Shown here piece by piece: positions 19,744-30,874 of a DNA stretch of 64,000 nucleotides. Below the pieces are notes generated by a model, which had not been told where the DNA came from, searched no databases, and worked only from the letters and a program-made list of their open reading frames with translations. Position 1 is the first letter of the stretch; every line of letters begins with the position of its first letter. Source of the DNA: Candidatus Roizmanbacteria bacterium RIFCSPLOWO2_01_FULL_35_13 (GTDB lineage Bacteria > Patescibacteriota > Microgenomatia > UBA1406 > GWC2-37-13); contig MGAF01000004.1 of assembly GCA_001789635.1 (NCBI GenBank), positions 61,105-125,104 of the forward strand, read 5' to 3'. The position numbers and the translations under genes are program-made.

Positions 19744-19775
19744 TTGTATTTGAAATTTTATAGAATAATTAAAGA

Positions 19776-20171
19776 ATGAATAATAATCTGTGGTCGATAA
19801 TTTCCAAAAAAAGGCATAAAATCAATGGTGGAGGTCATAAGGAATATGAGGACTATCCGGTGATTTTCAGTCCCTACAGCAGTAAGGATGTGCCAAAGAA
19901 TCTTTTCAAAATTGACCAGAAGTTAAAAATAAAAGAAGTAGAAAATCCCGGACAGTTCAAAAGCAAAAAAAGAAATACAGATGATAAATTGCTGCTTGCA
20001 AGATCGCTTAATCTAGGGTATTATTTGATCATACCACTGCTTTTAGGGTTATTTTTAGGTATTTGGCTTGATAAGCTGTTTTCCAGCCAGCCATTTTTTT
20101 TGTTACTGTTGTTTGCCCTGGGAGTGGTAAGTTCTTTTTACAATCTTTGGAAAGTAGTTAAAATGAAGTAA
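19776..20171 (+). CDS. AtpI/AtpZ-like ATP synthase-associated membrane protein
   Basis: Two C-terminal TM helices 'LIIPLLLGLFLGIWLDKLF'; immediately upstream of atpB. Confidence 0.6.
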   Translation: MNNNLWSIISKKRHKINGGGHKEYEDYPVIFSPYSSKDVPKNLFKIDQKLKIKEVENPGQFKSKKRNTDDKLLLARSLNLGYYLIIPLLLGLFLGIWLDKLFSSQPFFLLLLFALGVVSSFYNLWKVVKMK

Positions 20172-20174
20172 TCT

Positions 20175-20912
20175 ATGCCAGAAATAAGCATTAAGGCCGA
20201 GCCGATTTTCCACTTTCTCAATTTTACTATAACCAATTCACTGCTACTTTCAGCAGTGGTTTTTTTTACTTTTTTTATACTGGCTGTTTTGTATTCAAAT
20301 GAGTCTAAAAAATCCCAAAAAAATTTATATTATTATTTTGTAAATTTTATCCTTAAAAATATTTATCAACTCTTTCAAGCAATTCTGAAGGAAAAGAATG
20401 AATATTTTTTTCCGATTTTAGGTTCGTTCATGATTTTTATTTTATTCCAAAATTGGTTTGGCTTATTACCGGGCGTTGGAAGTATTTTAGTTACGGTAAA
20501 CGAAGGGCAGGAAATTCACCATATTCCGCTTCTTAGAGCGAACAATGCGGATCTGAATGCCACATTGTCACTTGGGATTATTTCGGTATTACTGGTCCAG
20601 ATATTCGGTATCAAATTCCTGGGATTCAAGGATTATATCAGGAAATTTATTAACTTTTCCAATCCGATCTCTTTTTTCACCGGTCTCCTGGAAATAATCT
20701 CGGAATTTTCAAAAGTGATATCATTTTCTTTCCGTCTTTTTGGTAATATATTTGCAGGGGAAGTGTTACTTGCTATAATAGCTTTTTTAATCCCGATTCT
20801 GGCGTCGTTCCCCTTTTTGGTGTTAGAAATTTTTGTAGGCCTGGTTCAGGCATTAGTTTTTTCAATGCTCTCAGCGGTTTTTTTGAGTGTTGCCATAAGC
20901 AAAGAACACTGA
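20175..20912 (+). CDS. atpB: F0F1 ATP synthase subunit a
   Basis: 'SFSFRLFGNIFAGEVLLAII' with conserved Arg. Confidence 0.92.
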   Translation: MPEISIKAEPIFHFLNFTITNSLLLSAVVFFTFFILAVLYSNESKKSQKNLYYYFVNFILKNIYQLFQAILKEKNEYFFPILGSFMIFILFQNWFGLLPGVGSILVTVNEGQEIHHIPLLRANNADLNATLSLGIISVLLVQIFGIKFLGFKDYIRKFINFSNPISFFTGLLEIISEFSKVISFSFRLFGNIFAGEVLLAIIAFLIPILASFPFLVLEIFVGLVQALVFSMLSAVFLSVAISKEH

Positions 20913-20969
20913 TAATAAATTTTAAATAATGTGACCGGTATCACAGTATAAAAAATAGGAAGGTGATAA

Positions 20970-21200
<231 letters not shown>

Positions 21201-21205
21201 TACCA

Positions 21206-21253
21206 CTTCGCTATCAAAAATAAAAGTTTGATAGCTTCGAGGTATTATATGAA
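21206..21253. repeat. Intergenic stem-loop between the two c-subunit genes
   Basis: ACCaCTTCGCTATCAAAaataaaagTTTGATAGCTTCGAGGT. Confidence 0.75.
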
Positions 21254-21341
21254 TAGATTAATAATGTAGGTAATACCTAACGATGCTGTTTATAATTATT
21301 AAAGATTGATTACAGCTTAGTGGTATAACAAAGGATGGTGA

Positions 21342-21575
<234 letters not shown>

Positions 21576-21622
21576 ATTAGTAAATTCGAACTTCGAATTT
21601 AGGTTTTAGTTTCATATTTAAT

Positions 21623-22117
21623 ATGGAAAGTTTGGGAGTTGACATTAAATTATTAATAGCGCAAATCGTGAATTTTGCCTTATTCTATTATATATTTAAA
21701 CGCTATATTGCAAAGCCGTTCTCGCGTTTTTTTAATCTTGAAGTAGAAAAAGAAAAAGAAAAAGAGATGATTCTGCAAAAATTAAAAAAGCAGGAGGAGG
21801 AATTGTTGAATAGGGAAAAGGTAATGAAGCAGAACTTAAAAAAAGAATCTGAAGTAGTTTTAAAAAATGCTAAATCAGAGGCTGAATTATTAAAAAAAGA
21901 TATTTTATTAACGGCAAAGAAAGAAGCTGAGGAAGTAATTAATAAGGGAAGAAGACAGATAGAGGAAGAGCAGAATAAAATGCTGAATGAATTAAATGAA
22001 AGAGCCCTCAAGATTGCTCTAGTCAGTGTAGAAAAAGGTTTGACTCAATTTTTGACTGAAAATATGCAAAAAGAAGTAACAATTAATATTCTTAAAAATT
22101 TTAAGGTTAAAAAATGA
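21623..22117 (+). CDS. atpF: F0F1 ATP synthase subunit b
   Basis: N-terminal TM then long charged coiled coil; position in operon. Confidence 0.88.
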   Translation: MESLGVDIKLLIAQIVNFALFYYIFKRYIAKPFSRFFNLEVEKEKEKEMILQKLKKQEEELLNREKVMKQNLKKESEVVLKNAKSEAELLKKDILLTAKKEAEEVINKGRRQIEEEQNKMLNELNERALKIALVSVEKGLTQFLTENMQKEVTINILKNFKVKK

Positions 22118-22404
22118 TAGCGACAATCAGCGCCGATATCAAGGAAGAAATTGATAATTATTTAAAAACAAAAACTAATCAGGAAAAGATAAGAGCAACC
22201 GTTATCTCTTCGTATAAGCTGTCGGCTGAAGAAATAGCCAAAATCAAAGCGTCTTTTGCGGTAATTAATAACCTTGAAGTTGAAAATCAAGTTGACAGAT
22301 CGATCATGTCAGGAGTGATAATTAAGTATGGATCGTATGTCATTGACCTTTCGATCGCAGGCCAGTTAAATAAGTTCAAAAAATTATTTTATGAAATTGC
22401 TTGA
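22114..22404 (+). CDS. atpH: F0F1 ATP synthase subunit delta, short (C-terminal part only)
   Basis: 96 aa; 'EVENQVDRSIMSGVIIKYGSYVIDLSIAGQLNKFKKL' matches delta C-terminus. Confidence 0.8.
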   Translation: MIATISADIKEEIDNYLKTKTNQEKIRATVISSYKLSAEEIAKIKASFAVINNLEVENQVDRSIMSGVIIKYGSYVIDLSIAGQLNKFKKLFYEIA

Positions 22405-23896
22405 TCAATATTTAAGGGCGATTGAAAAAGATTCCAGATTTGCGCAGCTTAAAGGCAAGCCGGAAGAATTCGGGACAGTATCCGAAGTTAAAGACGGAGT
22501 AGCTGTGCTTTTCGGTCTCGATAAGATTGCGTATGGTGAACTTGTGGAATTCGAGTCCGGTTCTTTAGGCTACGTGATTGATCTTCCAGAAGACGAAGTA
22601 GGTGTGGTAGTTCTGGGAGATTATTTAAAGATCCGGGCGGGTGAACAGGTAAAAGCTTTGGGAAACACCTTATCGGTTCCGGTCAGCGAAGCACTTCTTG
22701 GCAGAGTTGTCAATCCTCTGGGTGAAGTGATTGACGGTAAGGATAAAATAAAAACGGATAAATTTTATCCCATCGAAAAAGTTGCCCCGTCAGTTGTTAA
22801 AAGAAAATCGGTCAACGAACCTTTGCATACCGGAATTAAGGCAATTGATGCGCTGATTCCGATTGGGAGAGGTCAAAGGGAATTAATAATCGGCGACCGT
22901 GGTACCGGAAAGACTACCGTCGCTCTGGATTCCATCATCAGTCAGAAAAACGAAAAAGTGGTTTGTATTTACTGCGGCATCGGCCAAAAAAATTCTAAAG
23001 TCGCAGCAGTTATAGAATTACTGAGAAAACACGAAGCTCTAAAATATACCGTAGTTGTCAACGCTTCGGCTGCGGATCCTGTGTCTTTGCAGTATCTTGC
23101 TCCCTATGCGGCCTGCGCTATCGCTGAATATTTTATGGATAAAGGCAAGGACGTCTTAATTATTTATGACGATTTAACTAAGCACGCCTGGTCCTACCGG
23201 CAAATTTCCTTAATTTTACGCCGGCCGGCCGGCCGCGAGGCTTATCCCGGAGATATCTTTTATTTACATTCCAGACTTTTGGAAAGGGCTTGCCGGCTTG
23301 ATGAAAAATACGGTGGCGGATCGATAACCGCGCTTCCGATTGTCGAAACTCTGGAGGGTGATATTTCTTCCTATATTCCGACCAATATTATTTCTATTAC
23401 CGACGGACAGATGTTTCTGGAAACGGATCTGTTCAATGCCGGTATCAGACCGGCTATTAATGTCGGTATTTCGGTTTCAAGAGTTGGGGGAAATGCGCAA
23501 TCGAAGGCTATGAAAAAAATTGCGAGCAAATTAAAGTTGGAACTGGCACAATATCGGGAGATGGCGGCTTTTTCGCAATTTGAGTCTGAACTGGATGAAG
23601 AAACAAAAAAATTCCTAAACAGGGGCTCTAAATTAACCCACGTCTTAATCCAGAAACAAAATAAACCATATTCTTTAGCAGAAGAGATAGGGATTATCTG
23701 GGCAGGCAGCCGGGGATTTTTAGATACGGTATCCCTTAAGGATGTGGAAAATTTTGAAATCAGACTGCAATCCCTTCTTAAATCAAAAGGAAAAAAATTA
23801 ATGGAGAAGTTAAACCGGGAAAAAGTTATCGGAGATGAAGACGAGAAAGAATTGGAGAAATTGGTTAAAGACACTTTAGGATATTTTAAAGCTTAG
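22391..23896 (+). CDS. atpA: F0F1 ATP synthase subunit alpha
   Basis: 'GDRGTGKTTVALDSIISQ', 'GIRPAINVGISVSRVGGNAQSKAMKK'. Confidence 0.97.
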   Translation: MKLLDQYLRAIEKDSRFAQLKGKPEEFGTVSEVKDGVAVLFGLDKIAYGELVEFESGSLGYVIDLPEDEVGVVVLGDYLKIRAGEQVKALGNTLSVPVSEALLGRVVNPLGEVIDGKDKIKTDKFYPIEKVAPSVVKRKSVNEPLHTGIKAIDALIPIGRGQRELIIGDRGTGKTTVALDSIISQKNEKVVCIYCGIGQKNSKVAAVIELLRKHEALKYTVVVNASAADPVSLQYLAPYAACAIAEYFMDKGKDVLIIYDDLTKHAWSYRQISLILRRPAGREAYPGDIFYLHSRLLERACRLDEKYGGGSITALPIVETLEGDISSYIPTNIISITDGQMFLETDLFNAGIRPAINVGISVSRVGGNAQSKAMKKIASKLKLELAQYREMAAFSQFESELDEETKKFLNRGSKLTHVLIQKQNKPYSLAEEIGIIWAGSRGFLDTVSLKDVENFEIRLQSLLKSKGKKLMEKLNREKVIGDEDEKELEKLVKDTLGYFKA

Positions 23897-24032
23897 TAAT
23901 TATAAATGATCGCTTGATATGACGTTTTTCGCACACCGATACCCTCTGAAGAGGGTCACCCTCGGTGATTTGCTCAAAACGTATATCTTCGCTTTTCTTT
24001 AACACGAATTTTTTATCGCAATAGAATAAAAT

Positions 24033-24887
24033 ATGAATATACGTCAGGTCAGGAAAAAAATAAAATCGATTTCCAATGTCAAAAAAATAACCAAAGCCAT
24101 GCAGATGGTGTCAGCTATCAAAATGAAAAAAGCTCAACAATATGCGCTGGAAGGTAAACCCTACAGGGAAAATCTGGAAAAAATAATCAAAAAGATGGTT
24201 GATAGCCTGGATGTGAAATATTCCTCTCTTCTCACAGCCGAAGGTGTCGATACCGATAAAAAACTGGTTATCGTAATCAGTTCCAATAAGGGTCTATGCG
24301 GTGCTTTTCATTTTAATCTGTTCAGGCATATTCTGAGAAATATAGATATCCGGAAGTCGGATTTTATAACTTTAGGCAGAAAAGGTGCTTTATTTGTCAA
24401 CCGGGCGGGCGGAACCATACTGGCTGATTTTTCTCAGTCCGATCAAATGGAGACGGTTTCAGCGGTATTCAGAACAGCTTTGGTAGCTTTTCTCGACGGT
24501 AAATATAAAGAAATAGTGCTTGTTCACAATAAATTCATCAATACTTTACGTTACGATCCGCTGGTAAAGGTAATTTTACCGGTGAAAATTGAAAATGTGC
24601 TGGGAGGAATAGTGAAAATCAGAACGGAATATATCATTGAACCGTCACCAGAGACAATTATCGATGCGCTTCTCAGGAGTTTTGTTGAAGAAGAAATCAG
24701 GGGAGCCATTAGCGAAAGCCTGGCAGCTGAACACTCGGCCAGAATGATCGCTATGAAAAGCGCAACGGAAAATGCCGAAGATGTGATTTATAACCTGACT
24801 TTTCTTAGAAATAAATTAAGACAGGAAAAAATTACCTATGAACTTTTAGATATGGTAACGGCCAAAGAGTCAGTAGAAACTGTGTAA
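24033..24887 (+). CDS. atpG: F0F1 ATP synthase subunit gamma
   Basis: 'IRQVRKKIKSISNVKKITKAMQMVSAIKMKKAQ' and C-terminal 'ATENAEDVIYNLTFLRNKLRQEKITYELLDMV'. Confidence 0.95.
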   Translation: MNIRQVRKKIKSISNVKKITKAMQMVSAIKMKKAQQYALEGKPYRENLEKIIKKMVDSLDVKYSSLLTAEGVDTDKKLVIVISSNKGLCGAFHFNLFRHILRNIDIRKSDFITLGRKGALFVNRAGGTILADFSQSDQMETVSAVFRTALVAFLDGKYKEIVLVHNKFINTLRYDPLVKVILPVKIENVLGGIVKIRTEYIIEPSPETIIDALLRSFVEEEIRGAISESLAAEHSARMIAMKSATENAEDVIYNLTFLRNKLRQEKITYELLDMVTAKESVETV

Positions 24888-25022
24888 TACCGATCTACAG
24901 ATGAAATGCGGATCTACCTGCCCGCAATGCTACGCATAGCGTTGCAGGCGGGCGGATATGCGGATAAATCCGTAAAATCCGAATATCCGCATCATCCGAA
25001 TAAGATCCGTGGATCAGTATTA
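24888..25022. repeat. Family D intergenic inverted-repeat element between atpG and atpD
   Basis: AATACCGATCTACAGAT...CTGCCCGCAATGCTACGCATAGCGTTGCAGGCGGGCGGAT...AAGATCCGTGGATCAGTATTAT. Confidence 0.8.
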
Positions 25023-25037
25023 TATTTTTTTATTTAA

Positions 25038-26411
<1,374 letters not shown>

Positions 26412-26412
26412 G

Positions 26413-26835
26413 ATGGACAATTTAAATCTTAAAATAATCACTCCGCAAAAAGTAATTTTAGCTGAAATGGTTGAGTCGGTCAGCATTCCAACCTACAGGG
26501 GAGAAATTACAATACTACCGCACCACGTAAATCTTTTTTCCTTGCTTGTTGCGGGAATTGTCCGAATCAAATCAAGCAGTAAAGAAGATCATCTGGCAAT
26601 CGGCGGCGGTTATCTGGAAACAGACGGAGAAGAGGTGAATGTATTGGTTTCTAAAGCTTACGGGCAGGACGAAATAGATCATGACATTATTTTCAGGGCG
26701 ATAGAAAATGCAAAAAATATTCTCAAAATCTCCAAGGATAAAAAAGAAAGGGCAGAGGCCTCTATGTTACTTCGTCATTCGATAGTTAGTCTGAAACTTC
26801 TTAAGAAAAGAAGACACCGCACAACTACTGTATAA
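26413..26835 (+). CDS. atpC: F0F1 ATP synthase subunit epsilon
   Basis: 'LNLKIITPQKVILAEMVESVSIPTYRGEITILPHHVNLFSLL'. Confidence 0.95.
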   Translation: MDNLNLKIITPQKVILAEMVESVSIPTYRGEITILPHHVNLFSLLVAGIVRIKSSSKEDHLAIGGGYLETDGEEVNVLVSKAYGQDEIDHDIIFRAIENAKNILKISKDKKERAEASMLLRHSIVSLKLLKKRRHRTTTV

Positions 26836-26842
26836 TAAACCC

Positions 26843-29032
26843 ATGCCTCTGATTATTGTTGAGTCGCCGACAAAAGCTCGAACGTTCAATCGTATCTTGA
26901 AAATAGCAAAAAAGGATGACTATTATGTTTTTGCAACAATGGGTCATGTCAGGGATCTTCCCGGAAATGAAATGGCTATCGATTTCAAAAATCACTTCAA
27001 ACCTTCATATCAGATTATCGAGAAGAAAAAAAAAGTAGTCGGCGATCTTAAAGAGTTGGGGAAAAAATATAAAGAAATAATTCTGGCAACAGATCCGGAT
27101 CGGGAAGGTGAGGCAATTGGTTATCATGCCGCTTATATATTGGGATTAATAAAAGAAAAATGGCCTACTTTTAGCCTAAAAAATGAATTAGGCTTAAAGA
27201 GAATAGTGTTTCATGAGATTACTCCACGGGCGTTAAACGAAGCATTAGAGAAGCCTGAACATTTGAGATTGTCTCTTGTTGCAGCTCAACAGGCACGGCG
27301 AATTTTAGATAGAATGGTGGGATACGAACTATCTCCGCTCTTATGGAAAAAAATGGGCAAAAACTGGTTATCTGCGGGAAGAGTCCAGTCGGTGGCTTTA
27401 AGAATAATTGTCGAGAGGGAAAAAGAAATCAGGAAGTTTAAGATTGAAGATTATTTTCAAATCATAGGCCATTTTTTAGATTCTGTTTCGGATTCCCTCC
27501 CTTCGGTACTTGAACCAGAAGAAACTGGAAAAATTCTGCGCGCTGAAGGGAGTCCTTCCTCCTCAACACCTAAAAAAAAAGAACCAATAAGGGCTAAATT
27601 AGTCAGCAAAGATAATATTCCTTATGAGCAAAAATTTATTTTAAAGTTGTTTGCCGGTGATTATCAATATACTAAAACCACAATTACATCCGAAGAAGTT
27701 GAGAGTTTAAAAAAGGATTTGCAATCGGATACATATGAAGTCAGTAATTTAAAAGAAGATATTGTTAGCAGGTTTCCGCCACCGCCGCACACGACTTCCC
27801 TGCTTTCACAGGATGCTTTTTACCGGTACGGCTACTCTTCAAAGCTGACAATGCGATTGGCTCAGGATCTGTACGAAAGAGGAATGATAACATATCATCG
27901 CACTGATTCATTTAATTTATCCACACAATTTGTCTTTAAAGCCAAGGATTATATTGCTAAGGAATTCGGTAAGAAGTATGCACTGGAAAAACCAAGGGGG
28001 TATAGGACAAAGTCTAAGATGGCTCAGGAAGCTCATGAAGCAATAAGGCCGACTAAACTTGACCCGAAAGCGGCTGAAAAATCCGGGGATAAAAGAATAA
28101 CAATTAATCACAAACGGCTGTACAGTCTTATTTTCAATCGCGCCGTGGCTACGCAGATGAAAGAGGCTTCGATTAAAAATTTCACTATCTCATTAATGGG
28201 TAAAAAGAGTTATGTATTTCAATCCGAACTACAGCAAATTATGTTTGACGGTTTTTTGAAATTATTAAATCCGAATTTTGTGGAAAAAAATAATGAACTG
28301 CCCGACCTTAAAAAAGGAGATAGATTAAAGCTAAAAGAAATAGAAACCTCAGAAAATAAGACAAAGCCGCCGCCACGCTATAATGAAGCTTCCTTAATTA
28401 AAATTCTGGAGGAAAAAGGCATCGGACGGCCTTCTACCTATGCTCCAATAATAACTTTGATTCAGATTAAAAACTATGTAGAGAAAGATTTCAGACATTT
28501 TCTTCCGACTAAATTAGGGGAAGCAATATCTGACTATCTTTCGAGTTCGTTTGCGGATCTTTTTAGTCTGGATTTTACCGCCCAGATGGAGGGGGATTTG
28601 GATAATGTAGCCGAAGATAAACTGGATTTTATCAAACTTCTGGAGGAATTTTATGATCCTTTTCAGAAAGAATTGAAACTGAGGAAAGCAGATAAATCCG
28701 TAATTGACGTGGAAGAGGAAATCAAAGAAAAATGTCCAAAGTGCGGCTCAGCTTTAATAGTCAGATTTTCCCGGTTCGGTAAATTTATAGCCTGCAGTGC
28801 TTATCCGAAATGCAAATTTACCAAACCGTTTTTATATTTTGTGGCAGGAAAGATTTGCCCAAAAGACGGTGGAAAAATAGTGGTTCGCTTTACAAAATCC
28901 CGGAAAAAATTCTATGGCTGCGAGAATTATCCGAAGTGTGATTATTCGGCCTGGAAATGGTCGGATATTAAAAATCTAAATAATTCTAATGTCATTCCCG
29001 CGAAGGCGGGAATCCAGAAAAAAACACTATGA
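26843..29032 (+). CDS. topA: DNA topoisomerase I
   Basis: 'LIIVESPTKARTFNRIL', 'ILATDPDREGEAIGYH', 'ITYHRTDS', two C-terminal zinc fingers. Confidence 0.97.
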   Translation: MPLIIVESPTKARTFNRILKIAKKDDYYVFATMGHVRDLPGNEMAIDFKNHFKPSYQIIEKKKKVVGDLKELGKKYKEIILATDPDREGEAIGYHAAYILGLIKEKWPTFSLKNELGLKRIVFHEITPRALNEALEKPEHLRLSLVAAQQARRILDRMVGYELSPLLWKKMGKNWLSAGRVQSVALRIIVEREKEIRKFKIEDYFQIIGHFLDSVSDSLPSVLEPEETGKILRAEGSPSSSTPKKKEPIRAKLVSKDNIPYEQKFILKLFAGDYQYTKTTITSEEVESLKKDLQSDTYEVSNLKEDIVSRFPPPPHTTSLLSQDAFYRYGYSSKLTMRLAQDLYERGMITYHRTDSFNLSTQFVFKAKDYIAKEFGKKYALEKPRGYRTKSKMAQEAHEAIRPTKLDPKAAEKSGDKRITINHKRLYSLIFNRAVATQMKEASIKNFTISLMGKKSYVFQSELQQIMFDGFLKLLNPNFVEKNNELPDLKKGDRLKLKEIETSENKTKPPPRYNEASLIKILEEKGIGRPSTYAPIITLIQIKNYVEKDFRHFLPTKLGEAISDYLSSSFADLFSLDFTAQMEGDLDNVAEDKLDFIKLLEEFYDPFQKELKLRKADKSVIDVEEEIKEKCPKCGSALIVRFSRFGKFIACSAYPKCKFTKPFLYFVAGKICPKDGGKIVVRFTKSRKKFYGCENYPKCDYSAWKWSDIKNLNNSNVIPAKAGIQKKTL

Positions 29033-29610
29033 TAGGGAGAATAAAAGGAAAAATAGTGGAAGTAGAAGAAAATATTGCTTTAATTGAGACAAACAGCGGT
29101 GTTTTTTATCAGGTTTTCATTACTCCCAGTCTACTAACAAAAAATAAACTTCCCTTTGAAATAACTATCTACACTTATCTTCAAGTCAGGGACGATGCCT
29201 TAGTACTCTTCGGATTTGAGACGAAAAAAGAGCACGATTTTTTCAAACTGCTTCTTTCGGTATCGGGAGTAGGACCAAAAACTGCTTTTTCAGTTATTTC
29301 TTTCTCCAAAGTGGATGAATTAATAAAAGCGGTTAAAGAAAATGAAAGCGGTTACTTTACCAGAGTTCCTGGTTTAGGAAAAAAAACCGCCATGAAAATT
29401 ATTCTGGAACTGTCGCAAAGACTACAAAGCGAATTTAAACTGGAAAAAATGTATCTTTCAGACGATGATAAAACCGTAGTCGACGCATTAGTTTCTTTGG
29501 GATTTAAATCTAATGAAGCAAGAAATATTTTGTCAAAATTGCCTAAAAACTTAAGTCTGGAGGAAAAAATTAAGGCAGGATTAAAGTTGGGCATGAAACC
29601 TAGTATCTAG
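29029..29610 (+). CDS. ruvA: Holliday junction branch migration protein RuvA
   Basis: 'MIGRIKGKIVEVEENIALIETNSGVFYQV', 'SVSGVGPKTAFSVIS'. Confidence 0.95.
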   Translation: MIGRIKGKIVEVEENIALIETNSGVFYQVFITPSLLTKNKLPFEITIYTYLQVRDDALVLFGFETKKEHDFFKLLLSVSGVGPKTAFSVISFSKVDELIKAVKENESGYFTRVPGLGKKTAMKIILELSQRLQSEFKLEKMYLSDDDKTVVDALVSLGFKSNEARNILSKLPKNLSLEEKIKAGLKLGMKPSI

Positions 29611-29690
29611 TATTTAGTATAAAGTATTTAGTATTAATCGCATTTCTTCTTTATACTAGATACTTAATACTTTATACTTCATTAAATTTT
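29606..29690. repeat. Family E inverted repeat (TAGTATCTAGTATTTAGTATAAAGTATTTAGTATT)
   Basis: Left arm re-appears inverted as TATACTAGATACTTAATACTTTATACTT. Confidence 0.75.
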
Positions 29691-29695
29691 AAACT

Positions 29696-30688
29696 ATGGC
29701 AAAAAAGAAACTAGTACTTACAGAAACAGAACTTAGGCCGAGTAAACTAACTGAATACATCGGTCATAAAAATATAGTCAAAACCCTTCGTTTATTTATT
29801 GATGCGGTTAAAAACAGAGGAACATCTACGGAGCACTTGCTTTTTTATGGCCCTCCCGGTATCGGTAAAACAACTTTGGCATATATTATTGCTCATGAAC
29901 TTTCAGGTGACCTTAAAATAACTTCCGGCGCAGCAATAACTAAAGCCGGAGATTTAGCCGCAATCCTCACCAATTTGAAAGATAATGACGTTCTTTTTAT
30001 TGATGAAATTCATAGGCTGCCAAAGCCGGTTGAGGAAATGCTTTATCCGGTGATGGAAGATTTTTCTTTGGACTTGATTATCGGTAAAGGACCGGCGGCA
30101 AGAACAGTCAGATTATCTGTTCCTCATATTACAATAGTTGGAGCAACAACTAAACTGGCATTATTATCAGCCCCTTTAAGAGACCGCTTTGGTCTTGTTT
30201 TAAGAATTGATTTTTATGAATTTAATGAAATTGTTGAGATTGTAACGCGGTCGAGTAAAATACTTAACATTCCGATAACTAAAGAAGCTGCTCAGGAAAT
30301 TGCTAAAAGATCGCGCAAAACCCCCAGATTTGCAAATAGAATTCTAAAGAGGGCCAGGGATATGTTTGAGGTCGATAAACATAAAGTATTGGATGAAGAT
30401 CTGCTTAAAAAATTATTCAGTTTATTGGAAATTGATAATAACGGTCTCACTCCGGTTGATAGGAAATATCTAAAATTAATTACAGAGAAATTTCAGAATT
30501 CGGCAGTTGGATTGGATACTATTGCTTTGTCGATGTCAGAAGATAAAAGAACTATCGAAGAATTCGTCGAACCATATCTGATGCAGATTGGTTTTATCAA
30601 AAAAACTTCAAGGGGGAGAGTGGTAACTACAAAAGGTCTGCAATATTTAGGTGTAAAATCTTCTGTTAAGCAACAAAAACTGGTATAA
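29696..30688 (+). CDS. ruvB: Holliday junction branch migration helicase RuvB
   Basis: 'LRPSKLTEYIGHKNIVKTLRLFI', 'LLFYGPPGIGKTTLAYIIAHEL', 'IDEIHRL'. Confidence 0.95.
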   Translation: MAKKKLVLTETELRPSKLTEYIGHKNIVKTLRLFIDAVKNRGTSTEHLLFYGPPGIGKTTLAYIIAHELSGDLKITSGAAITKAGDLAAILTNLKDNDVLFIDEIHRLPKPVEEMLYPVMEDFSLDLIIGKGPAARTVRLSVPHITIVGATTKLALLSAPLRDRFGLVLRIDFYEFNEIVEIVTRSSKILNIPITKEAAQEIAKRSRKTPRFANRILKRARDMFEVDKHKVLDEDLLKKLFSLLEIDNNGLTPVDRKYLKLITEKFQNSAVGLDTIALSMSEDKRTIEEFVEPYLMQIGFIKKTSRGRVVTTKGLQYLGVKSSVKQQKLV

Positions 30689-30778
30689 TTCTTCAGTATA
30701 AAGTATCCGTTCTTTATAGTTCGAGTTTGTCGAGAACTTCTCGACTAATCGCTCGAAGAATAAATACAAAAGCTGATT

Positions 30779-30866
30779 GCCGCGGTGCTGAAATTTGGTA
30801 TACAGGCAAGACTTAAAATCTTGTGGCGGCTAATCCGTCATGAGGGTCCGAGTCCCTCCCGCGGCA
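30779..30866 (+). tRNA. tRNA-Leu(TAA)
   Basis: GCCGCGG..CAAGA-CTTAAAA-TCTTG..variable arm..GGGTCCGAGTCCC..CCGCGGC-A. Confidence 0.92.
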
Positions 30867-30874
30867 CAAACAAT

